Shown one piece after another: positions 34,938 to 44,701 of a DNA stretch of 64,000 nt (position 1 is the stretch's first letter; each line of letters opens with the position of its first letter). The notes beneath the pieces are model-generated. The model searched no databases and was not told the DNA's origin. It was given only the letters and a program-made list of their open reading frames with translations. The position numbers and the translations under genes are program-made. The DNA is from Acidobacteriota bacterium (GTDB lineage: Bacteria > Acidobacteriota > Blastocatellia > Pyrinomonadales > Pyrinomonadaceae): assembly GCA_003222895.1 (NCBI GenBank), contig QHXI01000076.1, positions 22,632 through 86,631 of the forward strand, written 5' to 3'.

Positions 34938-37900
34938 TTAGAACTTTTCGTACGAAGTTGTAAAGTCTGCTCGACCCCTGTATTCAGTGGAGACGAGGAA
35001 TGATTTAATCGTATGCAAGTAGTCTCCGTTCGAGTTCAGATCATTAGTCCAGAAATTCCATCCATCAGGATCGTCGGCTGGATCTCGATGAAGATACTTG
35101 AGGTAACAGATCTTAACGAAAGCTCGATTATAAACAGGCGGGTTGAAATTCGGACTGCCGGGGGGATTGGCCAGATTAGGATCAGTGTGAACGAACTCAC
35201 CAGAAAGAAAGAACGAGAGGCCATCGTTTGCCCGGTGAAAGTCGATGCAAGATAAATCGAACGCACATTGTGAGATCTGACTCGTCCAGAACTTCCACCC
35301 AGGCAGATCTGTATTTTCGAAATCAAAAGGTTCATTCGGATTTCCGTCCGGGTCGCGTCCCAGGAAATCTTTGTAATGAAACCTGACGAATACTCTGGAA
35401 GAATCTATGAGGTTGTTAGTCGGCAGTGGAGCCCCTACGCAGGGTACGAATTGATTGTTTTGCGCCCGGCCGTTCAATGAGACCATCGAGTTCGTCGGAA
35501 TGCCGGTTTTCGGTCCGGCAATAGTTAGGCTGGACCGAATCCTGTGTTGGCCTGGTGGGTCAAAGACAACAAGTCCGCCCCGGTTCCAAGGCACCTTGCC
35601 AAGCGGCCGCTGTGAACCGGCATTAGGTGAGTTTGGATTCCCCGCGAAATACACGACATACATCTCAAACTGGTCGTCAACATACAGCGCATCTCTCATT
35701 TCGTTATCCAAGACACGGGTCAACTTGTAGTCGGGGTAATCATGGGTATGCATTGATAGGTCGTTACCCTCTGAGAAGTAATGGACCGGATAGCCCGGAA
35801 GAACGTACGGATCAAATGGGTTGTCACTATCCAATTCCCAACCTGGAGCATTATTGGCTGGATCTAGCATATTGCAGAGTAAGTTTCCACCCTTAATTTC
35901 CTTGCTAAAAGTCTTTATTGCTTGCACATATTTGATCCCGCTTTTTGAGGGATCAGATATGAAGCCCGGCTGCGCGTGCACGCTGGCGTCAAATGCCATT
36001 CCTTCCTGAGCACCACATCCCAAGCGGTAGAGCCAAAACGGAAATACGTCCCCGCATGGATTGGACAAGCCAGGCTGTGGACCCTGCGTAACCTGATCAG
36101 CGACTTGATTCCCAGTGAAACTCGTCAGGGTCGGCAAGGCCGAATTAATAGTAAGCGAACTGGACGTTTGCACCCCGCTCCTAGTGTAGGTCACGGTAGC
36201 CGTAAATGTGCCGACCTCGTTGAAACGCATCGTCACCGACGAAGAATTGCTCGGGCTGACGATCGAACATTGGTTTACCGGTGCACACGACCATGTGTAT
36301 GTTCCGCCCGAGAACGCGCCCGGAAGCGGACTCGCGTTCAGTGCGACATCCGCGCCTAGCAAGGCATTCTGCGTCGTTCCATTCAAATAACCATTCACCC
36401 TGCCGCTGGTAATTTTCACATCCGCAGGCACATTGAAACTGAAATCATCGAAGCCGATACCAAACGGATCGCTAATACTTCGAATCACGATCTTAGTTAT
36501 ATTGTCCAGCCCTACGAAGTTAATCCCTTTCGTGGTTGTGCCGTTCCCAAAAACGGCCAAAGAGCCGTAAGGTGAATTATTGCGATAAACATCAATGACT
36601 GCGAACTGATCAAAAAAGACATCGATGCCGATGATGGAAAAGCTTAAATTGCTTGCCGGCTGCGTGAACTCGACAATTGTTTGGCCAGTGATATTCGGAG
36701 CAGTCCAAATGAAGTTTGGCAACGAAGTGGTGGAGCAGAAACCACAACTCTGCGATGTGTGCACGGAGGTAAAAGGATTATCCGAATAGAACCTGACACC
36801 ATCGGCCGCAAGATACTGATCGGCAATGATCGTGTTATTTGGTACGGCTGTGCCGTCTGGGAACCTGTCGAAATCGATTCTTACTGGAAAAGCAGCTGAA
36901 TCCACGCTTACAAATGCCTGTGATGAGGCAGAGTTCCCAGTGTTGTCAGTAACGGTTAACGAAACCGGATAGACTCCGGCGGAGTTGTATTGATGATTCA
37001 CGATTGAACCCGTGCCTGACGTGCCGTCCCCAAAATCCCAGGAGTAGTTGGTGATCGTTCCATTTGGATCGAATGAGCCGCTGCCGTTCAACTGCACGAT
37101 CTGTCCTGTTTGCGAATTGTATGGCCCCCCAGGATTCGCCACGGGCGTCTCGCGTGTGCCACCGCCAAAGGGTGTGTCAATGACGCCACCCAATGTCCAA
37201 CTGGCGATGTAATCTCCATTACCGCTATTCGATAAATCTGTTTGGCTCGTGCCGTCAGCATTCATTGTCCAAACTTGAGCGATTGGATCGCAGCAGTCGC
37301 GTTCCCGATCACTGCGAAAGACTATTTTCGAACCATCGGGCGACCACGAGGGAGCATCATCATTTGCCAGTTCATCCGTTAGTCTCGTCTGGCCTGAGCC
37401 ATCGGCATTCATCACATAGACTTCTTTGTTGATGTCCAATTTTGACTTGGTGATGTAATTGCCGTCGTCATCTGTCTCCTGCCACGTCTCAAAAATGCTG
37501 TCGCGTGTACTGACAAAAGCGATCCGGGTACCATCGGGCGACCAGGCTGGCTGGCCGTCTTGCACATCTCCACTGCTGAACGTGACGCGTTGTTGATTCG
37601 TGCCGTCGCTGTTCATCACATAGATGCTCTTGAAGCCTTCACGATCGCGATCGCTAACAAAAGCCATTTTCATTCCGTCTGGAGACCACGCAGGTTCGCC
37701 GTCGTTTGCTGATGAATTGCTAAGGTTAACGTGATTCGAACCGTCTGCGTTCATTACATACACTTGATACTTACTACCATTGCGCAGGCTCTGAAAAACA
37801 ACTCTCGATCCGTCGGGCGACCACGTCCCCATGCTGTCGTCATTAGGATCTGACGTAAGGCGTGCCACACCGCTCCCGTCGGGATTCATGACATAAATAT

Positions 37901-38354
37901 CCATGTAACCAGTTTCGCGATTGTCACGGTCACTCTGAAAAAGGATCTTCCAGCCATCGTGTGACCAGCGAGGAAAGTCATCATTCGCGCCTGAGTTAGT
38001 CAATCGCGCGACACCGCTGCCGTCGCCATTCATTACATAGATTTGCATTGAGCCTTCACGATTACTCGCGAATACAATCTTTGAAACGCCGGATTGCGGC
38101 ATCGCAGGAACAAAGAAATCGAATGTGGCGTTCGCTTGCTTCCAATCGGAATGAAGAACGGGAGAGCGAAGTAATCCGAGCGCTGAATGATTCCATACGT
38201 CGGAACTAGCCGGCTTGATCAAATCGATTAGCAAAAGCGAATAATGGCTCAAGGCGGGCTTAGCAAGCACATCAGAATGTGACGAGAACCATGCAATTGA
38301 AACTACAAGGCTGAATCCGAGCAGCAATCTGTGCAAAAGTGGGATGAGTCGCAC
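34938..38354 (-). CDS. exported TolB-like propeller/PKD protein with DUF4214-like tail
   Basis: An 1138-aa secreted protein starting at GTG (AGGCGG upstream) with a hydrophobic signal segment. Residues about 90-385 hold six PD40/TolB-type blades (for example IYVMNGDGSGVARLT, then PAWSPDGTRIAFVS). A PKD domain follows (GSFDPNGTITNYSWDFGDG, about 400-485), then a jelly-roll-like region with a Cys pair (CGFCSTT), an Ig-like segment, and two C-terminal repeats ending FLVSTEYRGRADF that resemble DUF4214. Propeller and PKD parts are protein- or carbohydrate-interaction modules. Probably on the cell surface; function unknown. It heads the accessory island transcript. Confidence 0.8.
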   Translation of the reverse strand: MRLIPLLHRLLLGFSLVVSIAWFSSHSDVLAKPALSHYSLLLIDLIKPASSDVWNHSALGLLRSPVLHSDWKQANATFDFFVPAMPQSGVSKIVFASNREGSMQIYVMNGDGSGVARLTNSGANDDFPRWSHDGWKILFQSDRDNRETGYMDIYVMNPDGSGVARLTSDPNDDSMGTWSPDGSRVVFQSLRNGSKYQVYVMNADGSNHVNLSNSSANDGEPAWSPDGMKMAFVSDRDREGFKSIYVMNSDGTNQQRVTFSSGDVQDGQPAWSPDGTRIAFVSTRDSIFETWQETDDDGNYITKSKLDINKEVYVMNADGSGQTRLTDELANDDAPSWSPDGSKIVFRSDRERDCCDPIAQVWTMNADGTSQTDLSNSGNGDYIASWTLGGVIDTPFGGGTRETPVANPGGPYNSQTGQIVQLNGSGSFDPNGTITNYSWDFGDGTSGTGSIVNHQYNSAGVYPVSLTVTDNTGNSASSQAFVSVDSAAFPVRIDFDRFPDGTAVPNNTIIADQYLAADGVRFYSDNPFTSVHTSQSCGFCSTTSLPNFIWTAPNITGQTIVEFTQPASNLSFSIIGIDVFFDQFAVIDVYRNNSPYGSLAVFGNGTTTKGINFVGLDNITKIVIRSISDPFGIGFDDFSFNVPADVKITSGRVNGYLNGTTQNALLGADVALNASPLPGAFSGGTYTWSCAPVNQCSIVSPSNSSSVTMRFNEVGTFTATVTYTRSGVQTSSSLTINSALPTLTSFTGNQVADQVTQGPQPGLSNPCGDVFPFWLYRLGCGAQEGMAFDASVHAQPGFISDPSKSGIKYVQAIKTFSKEIKGGNLLCNMLDPANNAPGWELDSDNPFDPYVLPGYPVHYFSEGNDLSMHTHDYPDYKLTRVLDNEMRDALYVDDQFEMYVVYFAGNPNSPNAGSQRPLGKVPWNRGGLVVFDPPGQHRIRSSLTIAGPKTGIPTNSMVSLNGRAQNNQFVPCVGAPLPTNNLIDSSRVFVRFHYKDFLGRDPDGNPNEPFDFENTDLPGWKFWTSQISQCAFDLSCIDFHRANDGLSFFLSGEFVHTDPNLANPPGSPNFNPPVYNRAFVKICYLKYLHRDPADDPDGWNFWTNDLNSNGDYLHTIKSFLVSTEYRGRADFTTSYEKF

Positions 38355-38617
38355 GAAGCACCGCCTTTTTAGGATTGGACGGTTGCTGGGAGGCTAAACC
38401 GCGAGTTTGCGGGGCGTCAGGCTCGTGGGTTAGCCATTTCGTTTTCAAATAACGCGCGCACAATACTCTCGCATTGTTCTCATGTCAAAATATTTTTTGT
38501 GATAGCAAGATTCTCCACTAGGTACTCGTTGGGACGCGGCCCGCAACCCTACGATCACCGCTATGGCTGGTGATTTGTCCGCCATTCTTGGGCGAACTAT
38601 TTGCTTGCATTCTCCGG

Positions 38618-39061
38618 TTATGCCACTAGATCTTTGACCGTGATCTCTGGCTGTAACTTGATTTCCGCCTTAATCGAATTTGAGATCAAGCAATGCTTCT
38701 CAGCCTTCTCTAAGATTCGCGAGGCGCGTTCAGCGTCGCGCGCGCGAGTGATCGTTAAAGTTGGATGCAAGACGATCTCAGTTATCATGAAACCGCCGTT
38801 AAGCTTCTCGAGCTTGCCATCTGCGGCGGCTTTGAAGCTGACGAAATCCAATTTCGAATTCTCAGCAATCGCCAGGAACGTAGTCATGAAACATGAATTG
38901 ACGGCGCCAACGAACAGATGCTCCGGTGTCCACGATCCTTCATGCCCTTTGAATTCCGGCGGCGCATCCACGTGCAAGCACGGCAGCACCGGCGAGCACA
39001 AATCGCCTTCGCGCTCTTTCGTCCACTCGACCTCGGTCGAGTAGAAATATTGGTTCTCCAT
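38618..39061 (-). CDS. OsmC-family peroxiredoxin-like protein
   Basis: 147 aa from the ATG at 39061 (GGGAG upstream); a much longer upstream extension in the same frame looks non-coding. The sequence has the OsmC/Ohr layout: SPVLPCLHVDAPPEFKGHEGSWTPEHLFVGAVNSCFMTTFLAIAE with the first reactive Cys, and EKAEKHCLISNSIKAEI with the second. OsmC proteins reduce organic hydroperoxides through this Cys pair in the cytoplasm. The next gene upstream on the strand is a possible peroxidase, so both may serve oxidative defence. Confidence 0.88.
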   Translation of the reverse strand: MENQYFYSTEVEWTKEREGDLCSPVLPCLHVDAPPEFKGHEGSWTPEHLFVGAVNSCFMTTFLAIAENSKLDFVSFKAAADGKLEKLNGGFMITEIVLHPTLTITRARDAERASRILEKAEKHCLISNSIKAEIKLQPEITVKDLVA

Positions 39062-39542
39062 TTTTGCTCCCAGTTTGGAAAGACTCACAGTCAAAGCTTT
39101 GCTCAATATGAAAGGCTCTGAGTCTCTGCATTTAGATCGGCGAGACAACTTCACCACAGAGGCACTGAGTTCACACCGAGATACAGATACCCGCACATGA
39201 TCGAGTTGTTCAGCAATCCTAGATCTTCTGAATCGTGATTGTGACGATCGTGACCGGGCCGGCTGTTCGGTTGTATGAAACCCAAAAGCCCAGCGACGCG
39301 TAACGCACAACTTTGTATTGCGAGCCATCCGGCTGCGTGTCGAGACTTGGTCCAACCACATTCTTGAAATCCGGAGCGCCAACGCCTGCCGCAAATCGCT
39401 GAACTGGATTGCAATCCATTCGTGGTTAACGCGAACGGCGCAGTGATTCTTGACGCTCGCGTACGCGTGGAAGCCGTCGAGCCGAAACCGTTGTTGGGTG
39501 TTAGGGGATAACGGAAAAACGAAACCGATCCAAAAGAAGCAG
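39062..39542. other. 480-bp gap with a possible gene remnant
   Basis: No complete gene is supported here. On the minus strand 39219-39419 contains a short frame ending PDGSQYKVVRYASLGFWVSYNRTAGPVTIVTITIQKI, which looks protein-like. The bases just upstream read DGFHAYASVKNHCAVRVNHEWIAIQFSDL in another frame. This could be the broken end of an exported protein gene, but the family is not recognised and chance cannot be excluded. Confidence 0.3.
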
Positions 39543-40433
39543 TCATACGCCGGCGCGCAGCGTTCCTTTGAGCTTCCGGTATTCGTTCGCGGCGCTAATC
39601 AACAACCCGGTCGTGTTCGTGACCCAATCGATTCGCGATTTCTTCCACGTTTCCCAACCTTCGGGAAGGCGCTTAGCGACAAACATCGTCTTGAGATCTC
39701 TTATGTCCAACGCCGGCTCGCCTGCAACTGTCTTGCTGCCGGGTTTGTGGGCGAAGAAAGCGAACAGCAGACCGAATTCTCCGGACGACCCGACCAGATT
39801 GTCTTCGCCACCCAGCTTCGTGAGTTTCTCTTCCAGGTCTCGGTGACTGTCGGCCTGGTTCGGCTTGATCAGATCGCCGATGAATCCAAAGCCGCTCTCG
39901 ACGATATGAACCAGGTCGCCCGCGAGCAGTGCGACCGTGCGATGATCAAGCACTTTCGATTTTGGATCGCGAATCAAATTTTCCGCGATAAAGCGGCCCA
40001 CATCAGATCGCTTGAGAAAACCGTCGGTTGCTAGATTAATCAGACGATCAAAATCGGCTTGACTGAATCGGCCCGAGTTCAAACTCTCCGGATCTCCCTG
40101 GAGGATGCCGCTGTGACCGGGATGCGAACCTTGCGAACCGGGAAAGTCGAGCGAGAAGAATCCCAATGGCACAGCTGCGTCCAGCTTGCCGGAAGCGCCG
40201 CGCATGAACGCGTGATTGCCACTTGCAAAGAAAACCAGCAGGTCTCCGAGATTGCCACCGCCAGTATTTCCTAGTCTGCGTACGTCTTCGATGCCGGCGA
40301 GCGGATCGTTCGCGTCGTTTCGGATCGGGAGCGCGTCTTGCGCCACGGCACTGCCGATAAAGGGACACGTCGCCTTCTTTTCGACAACACTGGTTCTTTC
40401 ATCCGCAGTCGGTTGAATGGGATCGGTATTCAT
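39543..40433 (-). CDS. possible haem-thiolate (chloroperoxidase-like) peroxidase
   Basis: About 296 aa from the ATG at 40433; a TTG at 40502 would add 23 residues. The protein has a near-N-terminal Cys-Pro (KKATCPFIG) and then GNLGDLLVFFASGNHAFM and SQGSHPGHSGILQGD. The later segments SSGEFGLLFAFF and FVAKRLPEGWETW resemble the S-x-G-E and E/K-R-L-P-x-x-x-G-W segments of the Peroxidase_2/unspecific peroxygenase family, whose haem ligand is a Cys-Pro Cys. No signal peptide. The assignment is tentative. Confidence 0.35.
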   Translation of the reverse strand: MNTDPIQPTADERTSVVEKKATCPFIGSAVAQDALPIRNDANDPLAGIEDVRRLGNTGGGNLGDLLVFFASGNHAFMRGASGKLDAAVPLGFFSLDFPGSQGSHPGHSGILQGDPESLNSGRFSQADFDRLINLATDGFLKRSDVGRFIAENLIRDPKSKVLDHRTVALLAGDLVHIVESGFGFIGDLIKPNQADSHRDLEEKLTKLGGEDNLVGSSGEFGLLFAFFAHKPGSKTVAGEPALDIRDLKTMFVAKRLPEGWETWKKSRIDWVTNTTGLLISAANEYRKLKGTLRAGV

Positions 40434-40556
40434 GAGGACAGCCCTTTCGCGCAAACAGGAGTAGCGGTAGAACGCGAGGGAGCAGAGTTTATCACTCGAC
40501 AAACAAATAGCAAGAATATTTCGCCGCGACTGGCCGGACTGAATTTTGCTGATGAA

Positions 40557-42083
40557 TTACGCAGGTCGAGCAAGCGGCAAGCGAATTCGGAAGGTTGATC
40601 CCTCATTAACGGTTGAGGTGGCGGCGACGTCCCCGCCATGCGCGCGCGCGATGCGGCGGACTGCGGGAAGGCCCAAGCCGGTGCCGCCTTTCGTCGTGGT
40701 GAAGAAAGGATTGAATATGCGGGTGAGATCTTCTTCGGTGATTCCGTGGCCGGTGTCGGAAACTTCGATCACTGCTTCGTCACCAGTGTCTTCAGTCCGC
40801 TCGCGCTTGAGGCTGACCGTGATGCGGCCGTCGTCTTCGATTGCTTCGATGGCATTAAGAATTAGGTTCAACACGGCATCTTCAATCTGCGGAGCATCCA
40901 CATCAATGCGGACATCTTCCGGCGGTTCGTCAAAGATGACGTGCACGCGACGGCCGCGCGAAAGCGCGCCAATTGCCTGTGAACGCGCGACATTCACAGC
41001 TTTCAAGGTCAGCTCGGTCAATGAAACCTGCGTGGGACTGAGCGCGCGCGGACGAGCGCGATCAAGCAAAGCTCGCACGGTTCCATCGATGCGCGCTACT
41101 TCGTGACGAACTCCTTCCAGCGCTTCGCGCTCAGGATCGTTTGCGTCGCGGCGGCGAATTAGAATATCAACCGCGCCCTGGATGCCGGCCAGCGGATTCT
41201 TGATCTCATGAGCCAGGCCCGCCGCCAATTCACCGACAAACGAAAGTTGCGCCGCGTGCTGAAGCTCAGCCTGTAAACGTTTGGCGTCCGTGATGTTCGT
41301 GTTGACGATCAATTTCTGAATTGGTTTGCCCTGCTCGTCACGAACCAGGGTCCAACGACTCTCTACGATTAGCTCGTTGCCGTCCTTGGTAATCTGATTG
41401 AATTCGCCGCGCCACTCTCCGCGCTCGAGGACAATCTTCTGTGCTTGCTTGAATTCCGGCGGCTCGGAAAGGAAAAGAAATTCGACGGGATATCTGCCAA
41501 TCACTTCTTCGGCGGACCAACCATACAAACGCTCCGCGCTCTTGTTCCAGTAGACGATCCGGTCATCCATGTCGCGCACCAGGATCGCGTCCTGTGATTT
41601 ATCCAGCAGTTCAGCTTGTTGGCGAATCTGACTTTCAGCAAGTTTCAGTTGCGTGATGTCGTGGCGAATCGCGACGTACTGATAAGGCTTGCCTTCGGGA
41701 TTAAGGAACGGAACGATTGTCGTATCAACCCAGTAGATGCTTCCATCCTTTGCGCGATTTCGTAAATCACCTCTCCACACCTCGCCGCTCGCGATGCTCG
41801 TCCATAGCTCGCGGATGAATTCTTTCGAATGGTAACCAGAATTGATGATGCGATGGTCCTGGCCCAGCAACTCTGCGCGCGAGTATTTCGAGATGCGGCA
41901 AAACGCGTCGTTCACGTAGTTGATAATGCCGCGCTGATCGGTGATGGCGACGATCGTCGATTGGTCGAGCGCAAACTTGATATCGGCCAGCTCTTTCAGC
42001 GACTCTGAAAGCGCTCTTTGGTTGGCGACAGTTTGTTTCAAGATAGCTTCGCGTGATTCAGATGAAGAAGGTTGGCGGCTCAC
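40557..42083 (-). CDS. PAS-domain sensor histidine kinase
   Basis: A 508-aa cytoplasmic kinase without membrane segments. Two PAS domains occupy about residues 35-155 and 160-275 ([26 protein letters not shown] and [25 protein letters not shown], each followed by a PAC segment). The dimerisation/phosphoacceptor helix has [12 protein letters not shown] with the phosphorylated His, and the ATPase domain has N-box [11 protein letters not shown]1 DTGHGI, F-box FNPFFTT and G2 GTGLGL. The architecture is NtrB-like. The sigma54 response regulator gene lies 39 bases upstream on the same strand and is almost certainly its partner. The signal is unknown. Confidence 0.93.
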   Translation of the reverse strand: MSRQPSSSESREAILKQTVANQRALSESLKELADIKFALDQSTIVAITDQRGIINYVNDAFCRISKYSRAELLGQDHRIINSGYHSKEFIRELWTSIASGEVWRGDLRNRAKDGSIYWVDTTIVPFLNPEGKPYQYVAIRHDITQLKLAESQIRQQAELLDKSQDAILVRDMDDRIVYWNKSAERLYGWSAEEVIGRYPVEFLFLSEPPEFKQAQKIVLERGEWRGEFNQITKDGNELIVESRWTLVRDEQGKPIQKLIVNTNITDAKRLQAELQHAAQLSFVGELAAGLAHEIKNPLAGIQGAVDILIRRRDANDPEREALEGVRHEVARIDGTVRALLDRARPRALSPTQVSLTELTLKAVNVARSQAIGALSRGRRVHVIFDEPPEDVRIDVDAPQIEDAVLNLILNAIEAIEDDGRITVSLKRERTEDTGDEAVIEVSDTGHGITEEDLTRIFNPFFTTTKGGTGLGLPAVRRIARAHGGDVAATSTVNEGSTFRIRLPLARPA

Positions 42084-42122
42084 ACGCGTAGCTTAGAAAA
42101 GGTGAGCCGTGCGGATCAAGTT

Positions 42123-43559
42123 CTAGGACGGAACAGCCGCGGTTTCTTCCAGTTTCTTCAGCCGATAGCGCAGCTGATCGCGGGAAATACCCAGTAATTC
42201 TGCGGCTTTTGTTTGATTTCCACCGCTGCGTTCGATCGCCTGGCGCACCATCGACATCTCGACATCATCGAGCGAAACTCCGCCTGGCGGCAGATGAAAC
42301 AGCTCATGATGAGCCCAGCCTGTGCCGTGAAAATGCTCTGGCGCCTGCCCACCCGAAACACCACGCGGAATGTACTTCATCGTGATCACGTCTTCGTCTT
42401 CCAAAATCATGGCTCGCTCGATCACATTGCGCAGCTCGCGAACGTTCCCCGGCCAATCGTAATGACGGAAAGCTTCGGCAACCTCTGGAACTATCCCATT
42501 AATCCGCTTGCGCAATCGCTCGCCAAAAGACTCGACGTAATGATCAGTTAGCAGCAGCACGTCATCGCCGCGCTCGCGCAACGACGGTATGTCGATTTGA
42601 ATTACGGACAGTCGATAATAAAGATCGAGACGGAAACGACTAGCTTCGCTCTCCCTTTTCAGATCGCGATTCGAAGCAGCAATGATGCGAGCGTCAAACG
42701 GAATGTCTTTCAAACCACCGACGCGGCGGAACGCGCCTTCTTCCAACACGCGCAAGAGTTTCGCTTGCAGGCTCAGCTCAAGCTCGCCAATCTCATCCAG
42801 CAGCAGCGTGCCGCCTTCGGCCTGCTCGAACATTCCTTCCTTACGCGCTTTCGCGTCAGTGAACGCGCCTTTTTCATAGCCGAACAATTCGCTTTCAATC
42901 AGCGTGGCTGGTATAGCAGCGCAGTTGATCGCGACGAATGGACCATCAGCGCGATTCGAATGATAGTGAATAGCTTTGGCGACTAAGTCCTTGCCGGTCC
43001 CGGATTCGCCCTGAAGCAACACGGACGACACTTCGCTCTCCGCAACCTTCTGGGCCATGCCCAGCATTTCACGAATGGCGGGCGATTGTCCGATGATTTG
43101 CTCGAAGCTGAATTGCTGTGATCGTTCGCGGCGAATTAGATTAACTTCGCGGCGCAGACGACTGGCTTCGATGCCATTACGAATGGCTACGTGCAGCTCT
43201 TCCAGATTGATCGGCTTGCCGATGAAATCATAAGCACCGCCGCGCAAAGCTCCGATCGTTTCATCAACCAGCACGTTCGCGGTGATCATGATGATAACTG
43301 CATCGGGCTCGCGCTGCCGCATCTTGCGCAGCACGTCCAGCCCCGATCCATCCGGCAGGTTAATGTCTAGCAAAACCGCAGCCGGCGATTCAGCTTCAAA
43401 CGACCCAAGCGCGGTCGTTGCCGTGGCTGCTTCCACCGGCTCGAAACCCCAGCCGCGCAAGGCTTCGCCCAGCGACCACCGGATCATCTTCTCGTCGTCG
43501 ACAACGAGGATTCTCTCTTTGTAATTCTTCAGATTCTTGTCCTTCTTCCCGGCCGCCAT
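42123..43559 (-). CDS. NtrC-family sigma54-dependent response regulator
   Basis: About 478 aa from the ATG at 43559; an extension to 43643 is unlikely. A receiver domain (ILVVDDEK, phospho-acceptor Asp in [11 protein letters not shown], Lys in GKPINLEE), a central AAA+ domain (Walker A GESGTGKD, Walker [13 protein letters not shown], arginine finger region FRLDLYYRL) and a C-terminal Fis-type helix-turn-helix ([20 protein letters not shown]) are all visible. The loop contacting sigma54 reads GAFTDA rather than GAFTGA, a variant also seen in functional relatives. It activates transcription from -24/-12 promoters when phosphorylated by the downstream-encoded kinase. Targets are not evident. Confidence 0.95.
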   Translation of the reverse strand: MAAGKKDKNLKNYKERILVVDDEKMIRWSLGEALRGWGFEPVEAATATTALGSFEAESPAAVLLDINLPDGSGLDVLRKMRQREPDAVIIMITANVLVDETIGALRGGAYDFIGKPINLEELHVAIRNGIEASRLRREVNLIRRERSQQFSFEQIIGQSPAIREMLGMAQKVAESEVSSVLLQGESGTGKDLVAKAIHYHSNRADGPFVAINCAAIPATLIESELFGYEKGAFTDAKARKEGMFEQAEGGTLLLDEIGELELSLQAKLLRVLEEGAFRRVGGLKDIPFDARIIAASNRDLKRESEASRFRLDLYYRLSVIQIDIPSLRERGDDVLLLTDHYVESFGERLRKRINGIVPEVAEAFRHYDWPGNVRELRNVIERAMILEDEDVITMKYIPRGVSGGQAPEHFHGTGWAHHELFHLPPGGVSLDDVEMSMVRQAIERSGGNQTKAAELLGISRDQLRYRLKKLEETAAVPS

Positions 43560-44030
43560 GCGACCGATTATAGGCGACCAAGCTGCGTCAGAAAACCCTG
43601 GAGCACATTGAGTCGGAAGCGTGCAGCTTTCTCGCGAAGACACAGCCCAAAACCATTAGCAATCAGCGTGCTTGCGCGAAAGCGCAGAATTTCGCGCAAT
43701 TCGACGGCGAAAGTGAGGATTCTTCCTCATTCCGACAGAGCGAATAGCGAGATTTTCCGCGATAACGTTTGTCGAAGAGTACGAAGGGTGAATTGGATTT
43801 ACGCCTCAACGAAAGTTGGCGATCAATTTATGTGCTGGAAGTTATATGCTAAAGCTTGCCGGGACGAAGCAACCTAAGAATAATAGAGGCATCAGCTAAG
43901 GCAGGACACTACCAGGCAGTTCTGAAACACCTGGGCCGCGACCTTCTTGGGATTCGTGCTTGCGTTGTTTACGAAGCAAGAAAGAACGCCCCGCAAGACG
44001 CAACCACACATTTCATCAGAATTCATTTAG
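43560..44030. other. 470-bp gap without a supported gene
   Basis: The region between the response regulator and the four-cysteine protein gene holds only short open frames without recognisable content (the longest, on the plus strand from 43856, runs into the neighbouring gene). It must contain the promoter of the two-component operon. No convincing -24/-12 site, terminator or repeat was found by eye. Confidence 0.5.
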
Positions 44031-44393
44031 TCAGCGCGTTTCGGCTTCGAGCTGCTGAATCTTGTCCCGCATCCACTGTTTGAGCGCCTCTTCCATCCTC
44101 GCTTGATTGCCTTCGGCATCAAGGTCTTCAACCGTTTCGCCGTTGTCGGTCAGCGGTATGAAATGACATGGCACCAACTCAGCACGCTTCGCTTCAGGAA
44201 CAAAGTCGATCAGGTGACACTCTGCGCACGGATGCGCCTTTTCGGGCAGCGCATAGTTAACGCAGGTTAGCGAATCGCGGAACGGAGACGTTTCTTTCCA
44301 CGGCGTGCGCACGGATCGGCCGTAGCCGCCCTTTTCAATAAAGTCTAGTTCAGTTCTTAACAGCTCGAGAAGGTCGCGCTCGTCTTTTGCCAT
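44031..44393 (-). CDS. small four-cysteine conserved protein, copy 1
   Basis: 120 aa from the ATG at 44393 (GGAGGA six bases upstream). The sequence MAKDERDLLELLRTELDFIEKGGYGRSVRTPW is followed by SLTCVNYALPEKAHPCAECHLIDFVP and VPCHFIPL. The four Cys and nearby His residues (C-x11-C-x2-C-H ... C-H) are spaced as a possible metal site. A paralogue at 62296-62682 keeps every one of these positions. No signal peptide, so cytoplasmic. Function unknown. The CAECH segment resembles a haem c motif, but without export it should not carry haem. Confidence 0.7.
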   Translation of the reverse strand: MAKDERDLLELLRTELDFIEKGGYGRSVRTPWKETSPFRDSLTCVNYALPEKAHPCAECHLIDFVPEAKRAELVPCHFIPLTDNGETVEDLDAEGNQARMEEALKQWMRDKIQQLEAETR

Positions 44394-44701
44394 ATCGGTC
44401 CTCCGATCCGATCGAGGATTTGGGCGTACGACAGCAAACCACGCTCTGGGTTTCTGCTGCTTTCGGAGCAATGATCATGCCGAGCAATACAGCCCACAGC
44501 GCGTACAAGGGATTCGAAAACTTGCGGGAATTCACACAACGCAGCGAGCTTTTCCTCAAACAGCCAGATGCCTTCTACGCTTTGTCTGACGAATCCGAAT
44601 GGCCTCGAAGGTACAAGACTTGCTCTCTTCAGCAGACAAGTCCAACGCAATGCTCCGGTGTTTCGGCGCAGTTTGTCGGTTTCATTTCTGAGTAAAAAGC
44701 T

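Noticed and set aside
42640..42960. GAFTDA instead of GAFTGA in the response regulator considered as loss of sigma54 contact.
   Set aside because: The key Thr is kept and, from memory, this variant is common in related activators, so it is not evidence of inactivity.
43856..44083. 75-aa plus-strand frame in the gap before the four-cysteine gene.
   Set aside because: No ribosome binding site or recognisable motif, and its end overlaps the coding sequence of the opposite strand.
44031..44393. CAECH in the four-cysteine protein read as a haem c site.
   Set aside because: The protein has no signal peptide, so cytochrome c maturation in the periplasm is not possible; a metal site fits better.
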